A stretch of 32,771 bases of DNA from Aureobasidium sp. EXF-3400 (Eukaryota; Ascomycota; Dothideomycetes; Dothideales; Saccotheciaceae): the NCBI GenBank assembly GCA_024195585.1, contig SWBL01000449.1:1-32771 (forward strand), in the 5' to 3' direction. The position numbers were made by a program, and so were the translations under genes. Below are positions 22,038 to 32,392 of this stretch, one piece after another (the first letter of the stretch is position 1; each line of letters opens with the position of its first letter). The notes under the pieces were generated by a model that was given only the letters and a program-made list of their open reading frames with translations, had not been told where the DNA came from and searched no databases.

Positions 22038-22995
22038 TCAAACCCTCACCAATTTGGCCTCTGACCCGCCATCTCCGAGCACCACCGCATCTACCTTCCA
22101 GTCCCATGGGTCAACCGGCAGACGATATTGAGAAGGAATCATTTGCTCAGCAAGCGCAAATCCCACTAGGATACCGAAGAGGTCAGAGGAGGGACAATAT
22201 TGAAAAATGCTAAAAAGGCGTCGGTACATACCCAAAAATGGTTTCCTTCTGTTCTGTCCATCTGCTATCTTTGCCGAACAATACCGTGTGAGAAAGTTGT
22301 CGTAGTAACCTTTACCATGACCTAGACGATTGAGATCTTGGTCAAAGGCCATGCAGGGCATAAGAATGACGTCCAGACCTGCTGCGTCTGGAGCCGGTGG
22401 TTCTCCATCACTAACGCCTTTGCCTCCAAATGAGTTTGCACGGTCCGAGACAGTGTCTTTGGGAATGGATGGAATGCCCCATTTATCAGGCTGAAGCGAA
22501 GCATAGTCATCCTCATCAGCTAGCTGCAGCATATCCATGATGGAAGCAGGCAAGTCATCTGAACGAGGTTGCTTAGGCTTGTAGATGTAAGGCACAAAAA
22601 CATGCTTCCCCGAAGACAGAGCATGTTTAGTAAGAGCATTGGTGTTTATCTCGCCAGACGGCATGGACATGAAGATGCTAATCGAACGAGCATTCTTATA
22701 CTCGGGCAATGACAATAGCAGTTTTGTAGCATTGGCGGCTTACAGAGTGTCAGTTTGACTATGGATGACACGGCGTGACTACAGAAGACGGACATTGACG
22801 TTGGACGTGATCTGAAGGCAGGGAAGACAAGAGGCTGTGTAGTTGTTTTCGCACAGCCTTCTTGTCGGAGAGTTGAGACTCGGCGCCCAGGTCCAAGGTG
22901 GCGGACGACATCTGGGACATGAGACTCTTTCCAGCAGCCTTGGATGTATGAAAAGCACGAGTAGCAATTGCTGGTCTCAGAGAACAGTGCAACAT
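22038..22995 (-). CDS. FAU1: 5-formyltetrahydrofolate cyclo-ligase (MTHFS)
   Basis: The enzyme converts 5-formyl-THF to 5,10-methenyl-THF using ATP, recycling folate. Exons are 22995-22794, 22738-22232 and 22165-22038, giving 278 residues from the ATG at 22995. Intron 1 (55 bases) has a weak GTCCGT donor, a CTGAC branch and ends TAAG; intron 2 (66 bases) runs GTATGT to CCTAG. Motifs: KKAVRKQL at the N-terminal end of the domain, LSLPEYKNARSISIFMSMPSGEI, and the ATP-binding RLGHGKGYYDNFL, then FALAEQM and PVDPWDWKVDAVV. The first ~25 residues (MLHCSLRPAIATRAFHTSK) are basic and look like a mitochondrial presequence; a second ATG at 22920 would give a cytosolic form. An ATG further upstream, at 23232, is in frame but encodes no family sequence. 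It diverges from ROT1 and ends 89 bases from the SmE stop. Confidence 0.93.
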
Positions 22996-23282
22996 GTAGT
23001 CGTATACGAGTAGTAGTGACGATGATGAGTTTGCATGTGGTGTTTCAGGTGGGGTCGTCGCTATTTCGGGCAGGGGCTCGCTGGGGCTCTCCTTCTCCGT
23101 GTTTTGGGCTTGCCAAGCGCTCTCTATCCTTGGATTGTTGCATTGCGACTCTCTCAACCTTGTTTCTGGCCCAATTATTCTGTTTGCCTGCCAAAACAAT
23201 ACACAACCAAACGATATCCTTGTCGACTTCATACACCCCTACCAACGACGAGAGGACAACCTGAACACACAGCGCCACAGAC
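22996..23282. promoter_or_regulatory. Divergent promoter region, MTHFS and ROT1
   Basis: 287 bases between the two divergent starts. It must supply both promoters. The minus strand stays open in frame with the cyclo-ligase up to 23232 but with no homology, so it is taken as leader sequence. No clear TATA box. Confidence 0.55.
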
Positions 23283-24123
23283 ATGAGACTTCCTTCGGCA
23301 TTCGCCCTTACGGCGACGCTTGCATTTGGTAGCGTCGCTTCGGCCCAGTTGGTCGACAGCAGCCTGGTCGGCACTTGGGCAACAAAGGCCAACAAGACCT
23401 TGACCGGTCCCGTATGTTGCATACCATCGATACATGTCAGACAAACACTGACCGACCATTCCAGAGCTTTTACGACCCCGTCAACGACAACTTGATCGAG
23501 CCCTCGCGACCCGGCATTTCATACTCCTTTACATCCGATGGCTTCTACGAGGAATCCTACTACCGCGCCATCTCAAACCCCGCCGACCCTTCATGCCCCG
23601 GTGCAATCATGCAATGGCAACACGGTAGCTACGTGATCGGCAGCGACGGTTCCCTCACCATGACACCCATCGCCGTCGACGGCCGCCAACTGCTGTCCCA
23701 GCCCTGCCAGAACAGCCACGCCCTCTACACTCGCTACAACACTACCGAGAAGATGAAGGTATGCGCATCAATACCCACACTCTGCCTTTCCAACCAACAT
23801 ACTAACAAAACCCAAAGGCATACCGCGTCTACACCGACCCCTACCACGGTATCCAACGCCTCGACCTTACCGAATTCGACGGCAAAATTATGCAACCAAT
23901 GTACCTCGTCTACAACCCTCCTCAGATGCTGCCCACCCAAACTCTCAACCCCACTCTTTCCGGCAGCACACCCACCGCCAAAGCAAAGCGCGATGCAGAG
24001 GTCCCCACGAATTTCAAGATGGGTGTTCAGAGTCAGGTCATGAACCCTGACCGTTGGTGGTGGATGGGCTTGACCTTTACTGGTATTGGCGGTTTGCTCT
24101 ACTTTGGTCCCAGAAGGATGTAA
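23283..24123 (+). CDS. ROT1: ROT1-type ER chaperone
   Basis: A membrane-anchored ER chaperone needed for cell-wall (beta-1,6-glucan) synthesis and protein folding in yeast. Exons are 23283-23411, 23465-23758 and 23818-24123, giving 242 residues; introns are 53 and 59 bases, the second with a perfect ACTAAC branch. There is a signal peptide (MRLPSAFALTATLAFGSVASA), then LVGTWATKANKTLTGPSFYDP, IEPSRPGISYSFT, DGFYEESYYRAI, SCPGAIMQWQHGSY and YRVYTDPYHGIQRLDLTEFDG, all matching ROT1. The C-terminal WWWMGLTFTGIGGLLYFGP is the membrane anchor, ending in a short basic tail. N-glycosylation sites (NKT, NTT) fit ER entry. The assignment is strong. Confidence 0.96.
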
Positions 24124-24739
24124 AGAGATTGGGTACGAATGGTTTTACATATTATGGCGTTTTGTTTTTTTATGAGGCAGGGCTTCTTTTTTGTTGAATA
24201 GAAGAGGAGTGGATGGAGCACAAATGTCTGTCACGGCAGTTTTCCAAAGCATCAAAGTGGTTGTAGATGATTTACCGGCGTTTTCTTTCGACGTTCTTGT
24301 TGAGATGATATGTTATGGGAGGGTTTGAGCTTGCGCTGCTTGGTTGTAATTATGGGCTGAATGGGTTCATGAAAACTTTGATATAAATTGATCTCCTGTT
24401 ATCTTTTCTTTCCTGCATCTGATGTCTCCAATCTCTCTGTTTCTTTTTCTCTGGACCCTTTCCAAGAACAAAGAAAATATGTTCAGTATGCTGTGGGCCT
24501 TCTTTCATGAACAGACCTCTCCTGTCATGAGAGCTCCTTCGTGAGAGGAATGTTGGAAGATAGTGAGATCTTCTTTGGTGCTTTTTGGTCGAGCACTCGT
24601 TCTCTCCGATGTTTGTTTGTGTCGACGGCCGAGATATCTTGATCTCTCCTCCCGCTGTCGAGATCCATTGTCGTCACGATGCCCTGCCGCATCATCTCTC
24701 TTCCCATCATCCCCCCTCAGAGGCAAGCAGAGATCCTGC
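24124..24739. other. Convergent 3' spacer between ROT1 and the large disordered-protein gene
   Basis: 616 bases between convergent stop codons. It should hold both 3' untranslated regions. A T-rich tract near 24160-24200 follows ROT1. On the minus strand a GTAAGC overlaps the stop codon of the neighbouring gene, so a further exon inside this spacer is possible but not shown. Confidence 0.5.
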
Positions 24740-27172
24740 TTACCACTTGACCGGTCTCGAGCCCAGAATCCTCAATATCTCCTTCTGATTCTGTGCCTCT
24801 TTCTCTCCATCCCTTCTTCCCTGTTTCTCCCAGATGTTCTCTTCTCTGCACATCATATCGTAGAATCCCTTATCCCAGCCCTCGCACTTCAATCCCAAGC
24901 ACCAGAAGCGCAAACCAGGAATAGCAGCACCGGTATCGGGAGCTGCAAAAGCCTCCAAGATATTCTCAGGACGCAAGAAAGAGGTTAGAATGGAGGTATC
25001 TCGGTGCCAGGATTCCAGGGCTTGATGATGAGCGTTCATGGCATTGCCAAGTGTGTTTGAGGAAACAGAGGATAGAGGGCGAGAGTAGGTGGGCGCAGGA
25101 CGCAGATGTTGTTGCAAAGCTTCAGTTACCCATTTTGGTCGCCTTGAGGAAGTAAGTTGAGTAGCCCAGTGCTCTTTAAGATAGCTAGGGATTAAAGTAT
25201 TGCAACGCTCCAGATCCAAGCGGTCGCTGCGAATGTGAGAGTACATTCCGTGGTAGATGTATCTGTCTCCGCGTTTTAGGAACAGAGGGGCGTTGAGCAT
25301 GGACTCTGGCTTCGGCGTAGACGGATTGTTGTGTTCGGGTAGACGCAGGATGGGGGTTATGAGGTTACCGTGATGGCCGGGGTTTGAAGGGGCCAGTGGT
25401 TCGGTAACGTCTTCCAGAAGGTAGTATCCTCGGCCAGGGAGGAGGGAGAGCTCAGGCTCGGGAACACTGTAGAAGGAAGGTAGCCATCGTGTTCCACCGA
25501 GGTGGTTGAGGATGAATGAGCGATCGAAGGTGTGCATCTCTGAAGATGATGGGATTTCTTCAAGCTCCTCAGCAGACAGCAAAGGCAAATCTTTGAGATA
25601 AGATGGTTGCCAGACTGGTTTGTTGAGATCGGTAGTCGATACAGAGCCGTCCTGCTTTTCTGATGATATTTCATCCTTGGGCTTTGGGCTCGACTTTTGT
25701 GTCTCAACTTTTGCTGTGTTGCGAACTTCAGGGTTCTTGGCTGCTTCTCTCGAGAATTCATCCGACTTGACTCCCTCTGAAGGTACTGAGTCGTCCTTTG
25801 CGACTTGTGGGAGATCGACTTGTGGAAGCTCGGGAGCCTTTGATTTTGCAGGGACGATTCTGCGGTGAGGAGGGAGTCTCTTTGACTTGGGTGCTGGCTC
25901 GTTCTTGACAGAGATGGCCTTTTCTTGTGCAGGTGATGGTTCTTCCTTGAACTCGTCAGAGACTTGTTGAGGCATCGTGACTTCAACTGGTTTGCTTTCT
26001 TCCGTCTCGCGGTGCGTGGACTCAGGGTCGGACTCGGGAGTCGGCGGAGTTGTTGCACGCTTGTGCAATCTGCGGTGAGGTGGTACGGTCTTGGATGGCA
26101 CTTGTGCCTTTTCCACAGCTGCGACTTCTTCAGTCTTGGTAGCGCTGTCATTGGTCGAGACTTCCAATTCTGGAGTCAATTCCTTTGATGCTTGGGCCTG
26201 CTGAACAGAGTATTTCAAATGGGGTGCCAGCTTTTGAGGCTTCAGCTCTCTAGGGAAACGAAACCCACCAGTTAAGCTGAGATTTCCTTCGGAGGAGTCT
26301 TCGATCTTGATCGAGACTCCAGATGCGGAAGAGCTTGGAAGTCGAGCGCTCTGAGATTTGCAGGATTGGCTAAACTCTTTGATGGAGTACAAATCGAACA
26401 AATTTGGAAATTCCTGGTGAGTATCGAATGTGTTCTGGAATGATTTGGACTCCAACTGGGTTGTTCTGAGTACGGCGCGTCTTGTCTCTGAAGATATCGC
26501 AGAGTTGCTCTGAGTGGCCGGGGTCCATTGCGTTTGAAGCTTATCCTGGGCCACTTCGGCTTCCGGATTGGTGTCTGCGGCATCAGCATGCGAAGGTTCA
26601 ACAGCCTTGGACTCTATCAACAGCTTGTTGTCGGCTTCTGGTTGTCCAACCATCTCCACATCCTCTCTCAGCTTTGCTGCCCACGCTTCTGCGTCCCCTG
26701 CTTCCAAGAGATACGCAGGGCCACCTCGGTAGACTCGACCACGAAGCGATCTAGCCAGAGCTTCCATCTGTTCGGCTCCTCGGAGGGAGGCTTGTTGAGG
26801 AGTTGTGTTGCCACGCGAGGCGTTGGTATATATTCTCATGAGGTTTGCGTTCTTCATCGCCGATTGTACCTTTTGCTCTTTTGAACGTAGTTCGAGCTGG
26901 ATCTGACGAGTGCAGTCGATGTTCTCCTTATAGTCGATCTTGGCTTGGAGAGTCTGAAGTTGGTGGTGGAGGGTGGGGATGTCATAGCAGATTGCTTGTT
27001 GCATCTGAAAGAGTTGTTGCTGGAGATGCTGTAACGACTGCATGGTTTCCACGCTTCTGTGATGAGAGGTCAGACCATCTTGGTGCTGTTGTTGCTCAAC
27101 ACGCGTTAAGCGGTTTTCGACCTCTGCATGCGGGTGCTGTAGATTGAACGGTATGTGCGGGTATCTTATCAT
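24740..27172 (-). CDS. Large low-complexity protein with a conserved C-terminal domain (DUF6697-like, tentative)
   Basis: Single exon, 810 residues from the ATG at 27172 (G at -3). The same frame stays open 198 bases further upstream but with no ATG and with hydrophobic, non-protein-like content, so that part is excluded. Residues ~20-120 are Gln- and Leu-rich and probably coiled coil (VEQQQHQDG, LQHLQQQLFQMQQ). The middle (to ~515) is disordered, acidic/Lys/Pro/Ser-rich, with two PPHRR motifs (364-368 and 434-438). From ~518 there is a folded region: WQPSYLKDLP, FDRSFILNHLGGTRWLPSF, GDRYIYHGMYSHIRSDRL and GLRFWCLGLKCEGWDKGFYDMM. I recall similar C-terminal regions in fungal proteins listed as DUF6697, without high certainty. 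The function is unknown. The stop codon overlaps a good splice donor (GTAAGC). Confidence 0.82.
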   Translation of the reverse strand: MIRYPHIPFNLQHPHAEVENRLTRVEQQQHQDGLTSHHRSVETMQSLQHLQQQLFQMQQAICYDIPTLHHQLQTLQAKIDYKENIDCTRQIQLELRSKEQKVQSAMKNANLMRIYTNASRGNTTPQQASLRGAEQMEALARSLRGRVYRGGPAYLLEAGDAEAWAAKLREDVEMVGQPEADNKLLIESKAVEPSHADAADTNPEAEVAQDKLQTQWTPATQSNSAISSETRRAVLRTTQLESKSFQNTFDTHQEFPNLFDLYSIKEFSQSCKSQSARLPSSSASGVSIKIEDSSEGNLSLTGGFRFPRELKPQKLAPHLKYSVQQAQASKELTPELEVSTNDSATKTEEVAAVEKAQVPSKTVPPHRRLHKRATTPPTPESDPESTHRETEESKPVEVTMPQQVSDEFKEEPSPAQEKAISVKNEPAPKSKRLPPHRRIVPAKSKAPELPQVDLPQVAKDDSVPSEGVKSDEFSREAAKNPEVRNTAKVETQKSSPKPKDEISSEKQDGSVSTTDLNKPVWQPSYLKDLPLLSAEELEEIPSSSEMHTFDRSFILNHLGGTRWLPSFYSVPEPELSLLPGRGYYLLEDVTEPLAPSNPGHHGNLITPILRLPEHNNPSTPKPESMLNAPLFLKRGDRYIYHGMYSHIRSDRLDLERCNTLIPSYLKEHWATQLTSSRRPKWVTEALQQHLRPAPTYSRPLSSVSSNTLGNAMNAHHQALESWHRDTSILTSFLRPENILEAFAAPDTGAAIPGLRFWCLGLKCEGWDKGFYDMMCREENIWEKQGRRDGEKEAQNQKEILRILGSRPVKW

Positions 27173-29324
27173 TGCGGGACAGGTCGTGTTGATATTGTAT
27201 AGTTGTAGAAAGAGTATCAGTTGTGGAAGGATGAGAAGTTGGAGGAAGACTTGGAGTTGAAGAAAGGTTGGAAGGTTGGAAGAAGTGCTGGAGGAAGTTA
27301 TATAGGACGGTGAGAGAGGGTGTGAAAGCCGGAAGGCGTGAGTAGGTAGGTGAGAGGTGAGAGACGACAAGCTTGATTGATTGAGGAGAGACGGAAGGTG
27401 TGTGAGAGCTGGAGAAGAGGAGATATACTTGGGTGCAGTAGAAGTAATGACTGCTGGAGTGATCAGTTGAAGGAGGTGAGAAAGCTGCTGCAGTGAGGTG
27501 TGATACAGGATTGACGACGAGCTTCCAGGATAGAGTAGCCGACTTCTCGTCGCAGAAGGTGTAGAAATGCTCGTCCGCCCTTCTTGTGAGTGATGCTTTC
27601 AATTACTGAGCGACGAGACGACGTGTCGTCGAGGTTCAGAAAATGAAGTGATAGACAAAGTAGAGCAAACCTCAGTGACGCAGCAGTCGAATCGATCTTG
27701 TGACTGCTGGTCGACAGAGACCGGAATCTAATGATGGACGCTTGGTGAAGAGGGAAGTATGAGATGGAAAAGAGAGTATGCCCATCGACGTTACTTGTTA
27801 CTCTGTGATATTGCAGGTCGAGTTGAGCTATTCACTTAACTTCTCATCAATTATTTGGATGTTCATATCCAAGTGGTCTTACATGGTCCTTGGAACGAAC
27901 GACATCAAGCTCGTGAACTTCGAGGCAATAGCTTGTACCAACCGAGTCTTCGCTCTCTTCATAGCGCAACTGCTCGTGTTTCAGTTTGCGACATACCAGA
28001 ATCGAGACAGCTGGAGTTCTTGGTTCTAGATTATGGCCTGTGCCAAACCTAGATTGAGCCCGAACAAGTCCTACATTACGGATAGATGGAGTCGTGCATT
28101 GCGTTGACCGCCCCGTGTTGGGCTGAAAGGATGAAAAGAAGCCATTTTTCAGTGACATGGTCCGGTGTATTATTCGGCGTTGTCTCGAGAGGTCGAGTGC
28201 ATTGGATAAGGCTGATTTGTTAGTTCTCTTAATGGTGCAGCTATGCATGGGTAGCTTTGGGTTGGTTGAACGCTGCAGTAGATATTCGAGCCTCCAAGGA
28301 AGCGATGTCAATGGCGCAGCGACAACGACGATAAGAACTCTTCAATAGTAACATAGGGCACTTTCAAGCTGCATATGTCAAAAGAAAGACCGCAGAGCTA
28401 GTTTTTGTCCCTGACGATAAAAGCAGCGCTATGGCTGCACGCGTTTGTTCCCCGGAGAGCCGGCTCATCGTTGGGCAACACGGCTATCGTGGCATGCGTA
28501 GAGTTGTCGATGGTCCATGTCGCCAAAAGTAGACAGTGGTTTTGTATCTTCTAGAGGATTAAGTCCGGTTTCGCATTGGATAGAAGAGTCTCCTTCAGGG
28601 TCAGACCAGCTCAACCCCACTTTGTTGCAGGTAGAATAGGGACGAAACACAACGAGACCAACCAGTAGCGAGGTGCGTACGTGGGGTGAATATAACCGAA
28701 ATGGTGAAATCTCAAAAATGTGCGCATGTCTGCAGGATGAGAGCTACAGAGATGCAAGGCCATGGATTGAGGTGCCTCAGGGCGCTTCAAGGCTGGCGGC
28801 ACAGGCCAATAGCTGTGAAATGTCGACTTGTGTTGGTATCCGACATTATATCATATCTGACAGCGGTTGCCTGCGCTTTGCGAACAATGTCGGTCGGGGT
28901 GGCTGGAAGGATGTTGGCAGGATTATGTATGAATGAGCAACATGGTTGCCGGTTGACCAGCCTCATGATTTAGAATGTTGGCTTCCATTCCACCCGGCTG
29001 GGGGCGATCGTCTTGGTCCCCACCCACACACCGCGTCGCTCTCCGGTGAAGCTTCTGCGCCTCCATGCAACATGCATCAATTGGGCCAAGGTATGCTTGA
29101 AGTATTTCAGCCTTCTGATCCCTGTGTAACTTGGTGTGAGGATGCACTGCCTCCTCCATCAGCATCCGATCGCGCCCCCGCATTGCCTGGAACTTGATTA
29201 GACCATGAACCCGCACAGCAGTTGCACAACTTGGGTTCGAGAATAGTTTTTCGTACGAGTCTAGCCTGCCTTGGTTCTGCTGTTTGGATGACGGATACAT
29301 GAGCGAGGGTGCCGCGAACTGTGA
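27173..29324. other. 2.1 kb spacer between divergent genes
   Basis: It lies between the divergent large disordered-protein gene and the kinase-domain gene. The few open frames over 150 residues lack an ATG start or overlap the kinase gene antisense, and show no domain. The first ~200 bases next to 27173 are pyrimidine-rich on the minus strand, consistent with a long leader. No tRNA or repeat array found. Confidence 0.5.
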
Positions 29325-32048
29325 ATGGTCAGCTCCATCGTTATGCCACAGCTTTTCCCACCTACCACCAGTAGCAGCCATGCGCTCCAGCAAGATATGC
29401 CCGACCCTCGACGCGGCCTACCCAAATTTGACCCCTCAAGGAAACGCTCTTCTTCTGTCCTTCGAACTTTGCACAGGATTGGCGGCTGGCTGAGGAGGGA
29501 CGAAGTCGATCCTGCTTTGCCTGATGAACCGTCACACCAGGATCCCCAACCCTTGAACGACCACCTCGAATCAACACAGGAATCAGGAAATAATGGCTCA
29601 GTTCAACAGGAATCAGTACTGGCACCATCGAGGCCGCGGGGAAATAGCTTGCTCGGCCGTACCTTGTCCAATTCTAAGAAGGTTGTTCCCGAACTATCAC
29701 GACAATTCACCACCAAAAGGCAGAATTCCGAAAAAAGAGAAAGACTATTAGCAATAGAACCCAGTGCAACAGAAAGAAGGGCGGTGAGCGCCGAACGGCG
29801 ACCTCGAGCAATGAGTCCTGGACGCTGTCAATCTCCTCTATCAGCTACATCGCCATCTCGCTCAGCACCAGATATCAGTACCTCAGGACATATGCGCTTG
29901 CCATTTGCCGAAAATCATGCAGAAAGCTACTTTGATACTGGAGCTCATGCGCTCGGGAATATTCAGCATGATCACTCCCTCAAGCCTCCTCTTCTAAAGG
30001 ACATACCGCCTATGTTAGAGGAGGCTGGAGAGCCCGAGTTTCTGGACGATCGGGATCTGCAGGCTGAACTCGAATCGACGTGGATCCTCAACTTGAGCAT
30101 GCACTTCCGAGACAAATCCGACCGTGAGAAGTTCTTTGTTACCTACGCCCAACAACCAAACCGCTGGTGCAGAGTGACCATATCTTGTGACTACAGAGAC
30201 GCACCACCATCGTCTCTCGAATCGGACCTCAAGTCTCTCAAGTTCCAAAGAGACAAGAACCAGCGTATATATGAAGCCATCAGGGAGTCTTTGCCGGACA
30301 TAGATTTCTACGACACCGTCACTAACCTGAAGCTTGAGACAGAGGATGGGCAGTTGCATGTTCATGTTACAGAGGACATCAACGAAATCATCCCTTATCC
30401 ATCAGTTGACTTTGTTGAAGAAGGCTGTCGCATGTACCGCGAGAGCGAACTCGACTTTCAATCACATCTCTCTGGATTTGTCTACAAGGTCAGAGCCGGC
30501 AATCAAGTCTTGATCAAAAAGGAGATACCAGGTCCAGATACTATTGATGAGTTTCTTTACGAGATTGAGGTACTGAATGAACTGCGAGGGTCGAAGAACG
30601 TGATCGACTTCCATGGCTTGGTAGTCGATGATGATGAGAAGATTATCAAAGGGTTATTGATCTCTTTCGCATCGCTTGGGGCTCTTGTGGATGTTATCTA
30701 CGATGACAAGCTGAGCAGTTCGCTGTCATGGCATCGTCGCGAGAGGTGGGCTTACCAGATCATCCAAGGCCTTTCTGAGATCCATGAAGCAGGATTTGTT
30801 CAAGGCGACTTCACCTTGTCCAACATTGTCATCGACTCTGAGGACGACGCCAAAATTATCGATATCAACCGTCGTGGCTGTCCAATCGGTTGGGAGCCGC
30901 CAGAGCTTCTCCGTCTTGTGCGAAGAGGGCAAAAGATCAGTATGTTCATCAACGTGAAGAGTGATATCTTTCAGCTGGGCATGGTCCTTTGGGCATTAGC
31001 GCAACAAGACGATGAGCCTGAGCATGTTGAAAGAACAAGTTCTGGAGCAATGCCTCGTGTCACAGCACAGCACGTGCCAAACTGGTTCGAAGACATCATC
31101 GACGCGTGCTTGAGCAATCAGCCTCGAGGTCGACCGAGCGCGAAAGAGCTTCTAAAACTGTTCCCGCTTCATCCACGGGAGTACGAGAAGAGGCGCGTCA
31201 GTCTGACGATGTCTGACCACAGTCTTCCAAGCCACAACTCTCACAAGGAGTTCAACGACCCGGCCACTGCTATTGACTGGAACGCGGTGGAAGAGTTCAA
31301 GAGAGGACAAAGGAAGCCGGCTGACTTTGTTCCTTCGTACCCTACCACGGATCCGTATCACTTCATCAACGCAGCGGCATCTACTGAGTACAGAATCGAT
31401 AGCACAGGAAGTTATGTCATGCCTCATCGAGGCAGAAGTCCACATGGTTACCGTCGGAGGTCTGCAGCGAGCAGTACAACCAGTCTGTCTTTGAGCCAAG
31501 GAGCGCCAGCATGCGAGTACCTTTGCGATGAAGACATCACTGGTTTTGAGTACGCTGGAGGCTCGCGTGACCATCCTACGAATGAGAGACCCTCCGTGCC
31601 TGATGTCCCACCATTCCAACTGGATGCTTTCGACTTGCACCAAGAACCTGGCAACAATCATCAACAATCTTCAAGGCGAGCGCCGATGAGCTACGAAGCC
31701 TCTCCACACCCGTCAAGACAACATCGTGTTCTATTTGGCCCTCCAGTACATCAGGACTCGGGCTTCGATGAGTATATGATTGAGAACATCGAGCACGGCC
31801 AGCCGTCAGCACACCCACCACACAATCTACTTCCCATACTCACAACTACTGTTGGAGCTATGGATGACGATGGCCAGGAAATGTCAGCAGTAACACAGCC
31901 ATCAGAGCCGCTGACAAGCCCTGCGACACCACAGTCACAACCAACTCCCATCACACCCTTCTCACATCATACTCCATCTGGCTGGTCAGAGGCAAGGACC
32001 CAGAATCTAGAAGCGAAGTCACCCAAGGCAGCAGCACCGGACCAATAA
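29325..32048 (+). CDS. Protein with variant protein kinase domain and long disordered flanks
   Basis: A single exon of 907 residues. Residues 1-225 are disordered, Ser/Arg/Pro-rich, with a short basic amphipathic segment (SSSVLRTLHRIGGWLRR, ~43-59). Residues ~240-370 form a conserved region (WILNLSMHFRDKSDREKFFVTY, RWCRVTISCDYRDAP) with no domain I can name. The kinase fold runs ~380-625: HLSGFVYKV in place of a Gly-rich loop, beta-3 VLIKKE with Lys398/399, catalytic loop FVQGDFTLSN (Asp495, Asn500) instead of HRD, DIN (513-515) instead of DFG, and WEPPE (523-527) as APE. The Asp-Asn-Asp metal and catalytic set is kept, so it may still be active. Residues after ~630 are disordered, Pro/Ser/His-rich. 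It resembles fungal kinase-like proteins of unknown role. Kinase homology is certain; activity is not. Confidence 0.88.
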   Translation: MVSSIVMPQLFPPTTSSSHALQQDMPDPRRGLPKFDPSRKRSSSVLRTLHRIGGWLRRDEVDPALPDEPSHQDPQPLNDHLESTQESGNNGSVQQESVLAPSRPRGNSLLGRTLSNSKKVVPELSRQFTTKRQNSEKRERLLAIEPSATERRAVSAERRPRAMSPGRCQSPLSATSPSRSAPDISTSGHMRLPFAENHAESYFDTGAHALGNIQHDHSLKPPLLKDIPPMLEEAGEPEFLDDRDLQAELESTWILNLSMHFRDKSDREKFFVTYAQQPNRWCRVTISCDYRDAPPSSLESDLKSLKFQRDKNQRIYEAIRESLPDIDFYDTVTNLKLETEDGQLHVHVTEDINEIIPYPSVDFVEEGCRMYRESELDFQSHLSGFVYKVRAGNQVLIKKEIPGPDTIDEFLYEIEVLNELRGSKNVIDFHGLVVDDDEKIIKGLLISFASLGALVDVIYDDKLSSSLSWHRRERWAYQIIQGLSEIHEAGFVQGDFTLSNIVIDSEDDAKIIDINRRGCPIGWEPPELLRLVRRGQKISMFINVKSDIFQLGMVLWALAQQDDEPEHVERTSSGAMPRVTAQHVPNWFEDIIDACLSNQPRGRPSAKELLKLFPLHPREYEKRRVSLTMSDHSLPSHNSHKEFNDPATAIDWNAVEEFKRGQRKPADFVPSYPTTDPYHFINAAASTEYRIDSTGSYVMPHRGRSPHGYRRRSAASSTTSLSLSQGAPACEYLCDEDITGFEYAGGSRDHPTNERPSVPDVPPFQLDAFDLHQEPGNNHQQSSRRAPMSYEASPHPSRQHRVLFGPPVHQDSGFDEYMIENIEHGQPSAHPPHNLLPILTTTVGAMDDDGQEMSAVTQPSEPLTSPATPQSQPTPITPFSHHTPSGWSEARTQNLEAKSPKAAAPDQ

Positions 32049-32392
32049 TGAGCAACGAGGCTAACTGAATACGTCCACCGCGGGTCGGTAGGCAGATGCG
32101 TTTGATTTGTTGCGGTTCGTAGCGTGCTTCAGTGAGCATGCTTTCGAAAACTGTTTTCCTGTTCTTCTCGAGCATTACTCTTCAGGCATGTGAAGCATTG
32201 GTTGATCTATCCGGAAGGGGAGGGGCTGTTCCAAAAAGCAATCGTTTGAGAACGTTCTTTTCACGATGCAATGTGCCAGGAGCGGAAACTGGGTCAAGAA
32301 GAATAGTAAAAGTGCAACGCTTTTCCCTCTGGGTTGTCATGGGTATCTATTTTAATTTGACGTCTTTGAATCATATGCTTCGTCTCAGTCGT
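32049..32392. other. Convergent 3' spacer
   Basis: 344 bases between the kinase-domain gene and the orotate phosphoribosyltransferase gene, both of which end here. It is expected to hold the two 3' untranslated regions; no other feature is seen. Confidence 0.6.

Noticed and set aside
29200..29260. GGGTTCGAG resembling a tRNA B-box
   Set aside because: The flanking bases cannot form a T-stem and no acceptor or anticodon stem surrounds it.
28923..29393. 156-residue minus-strand frame overlapping the kinase gene start
   Set aside because: Antisense to the 5' end of a clear gene, with no domain and no splice support.
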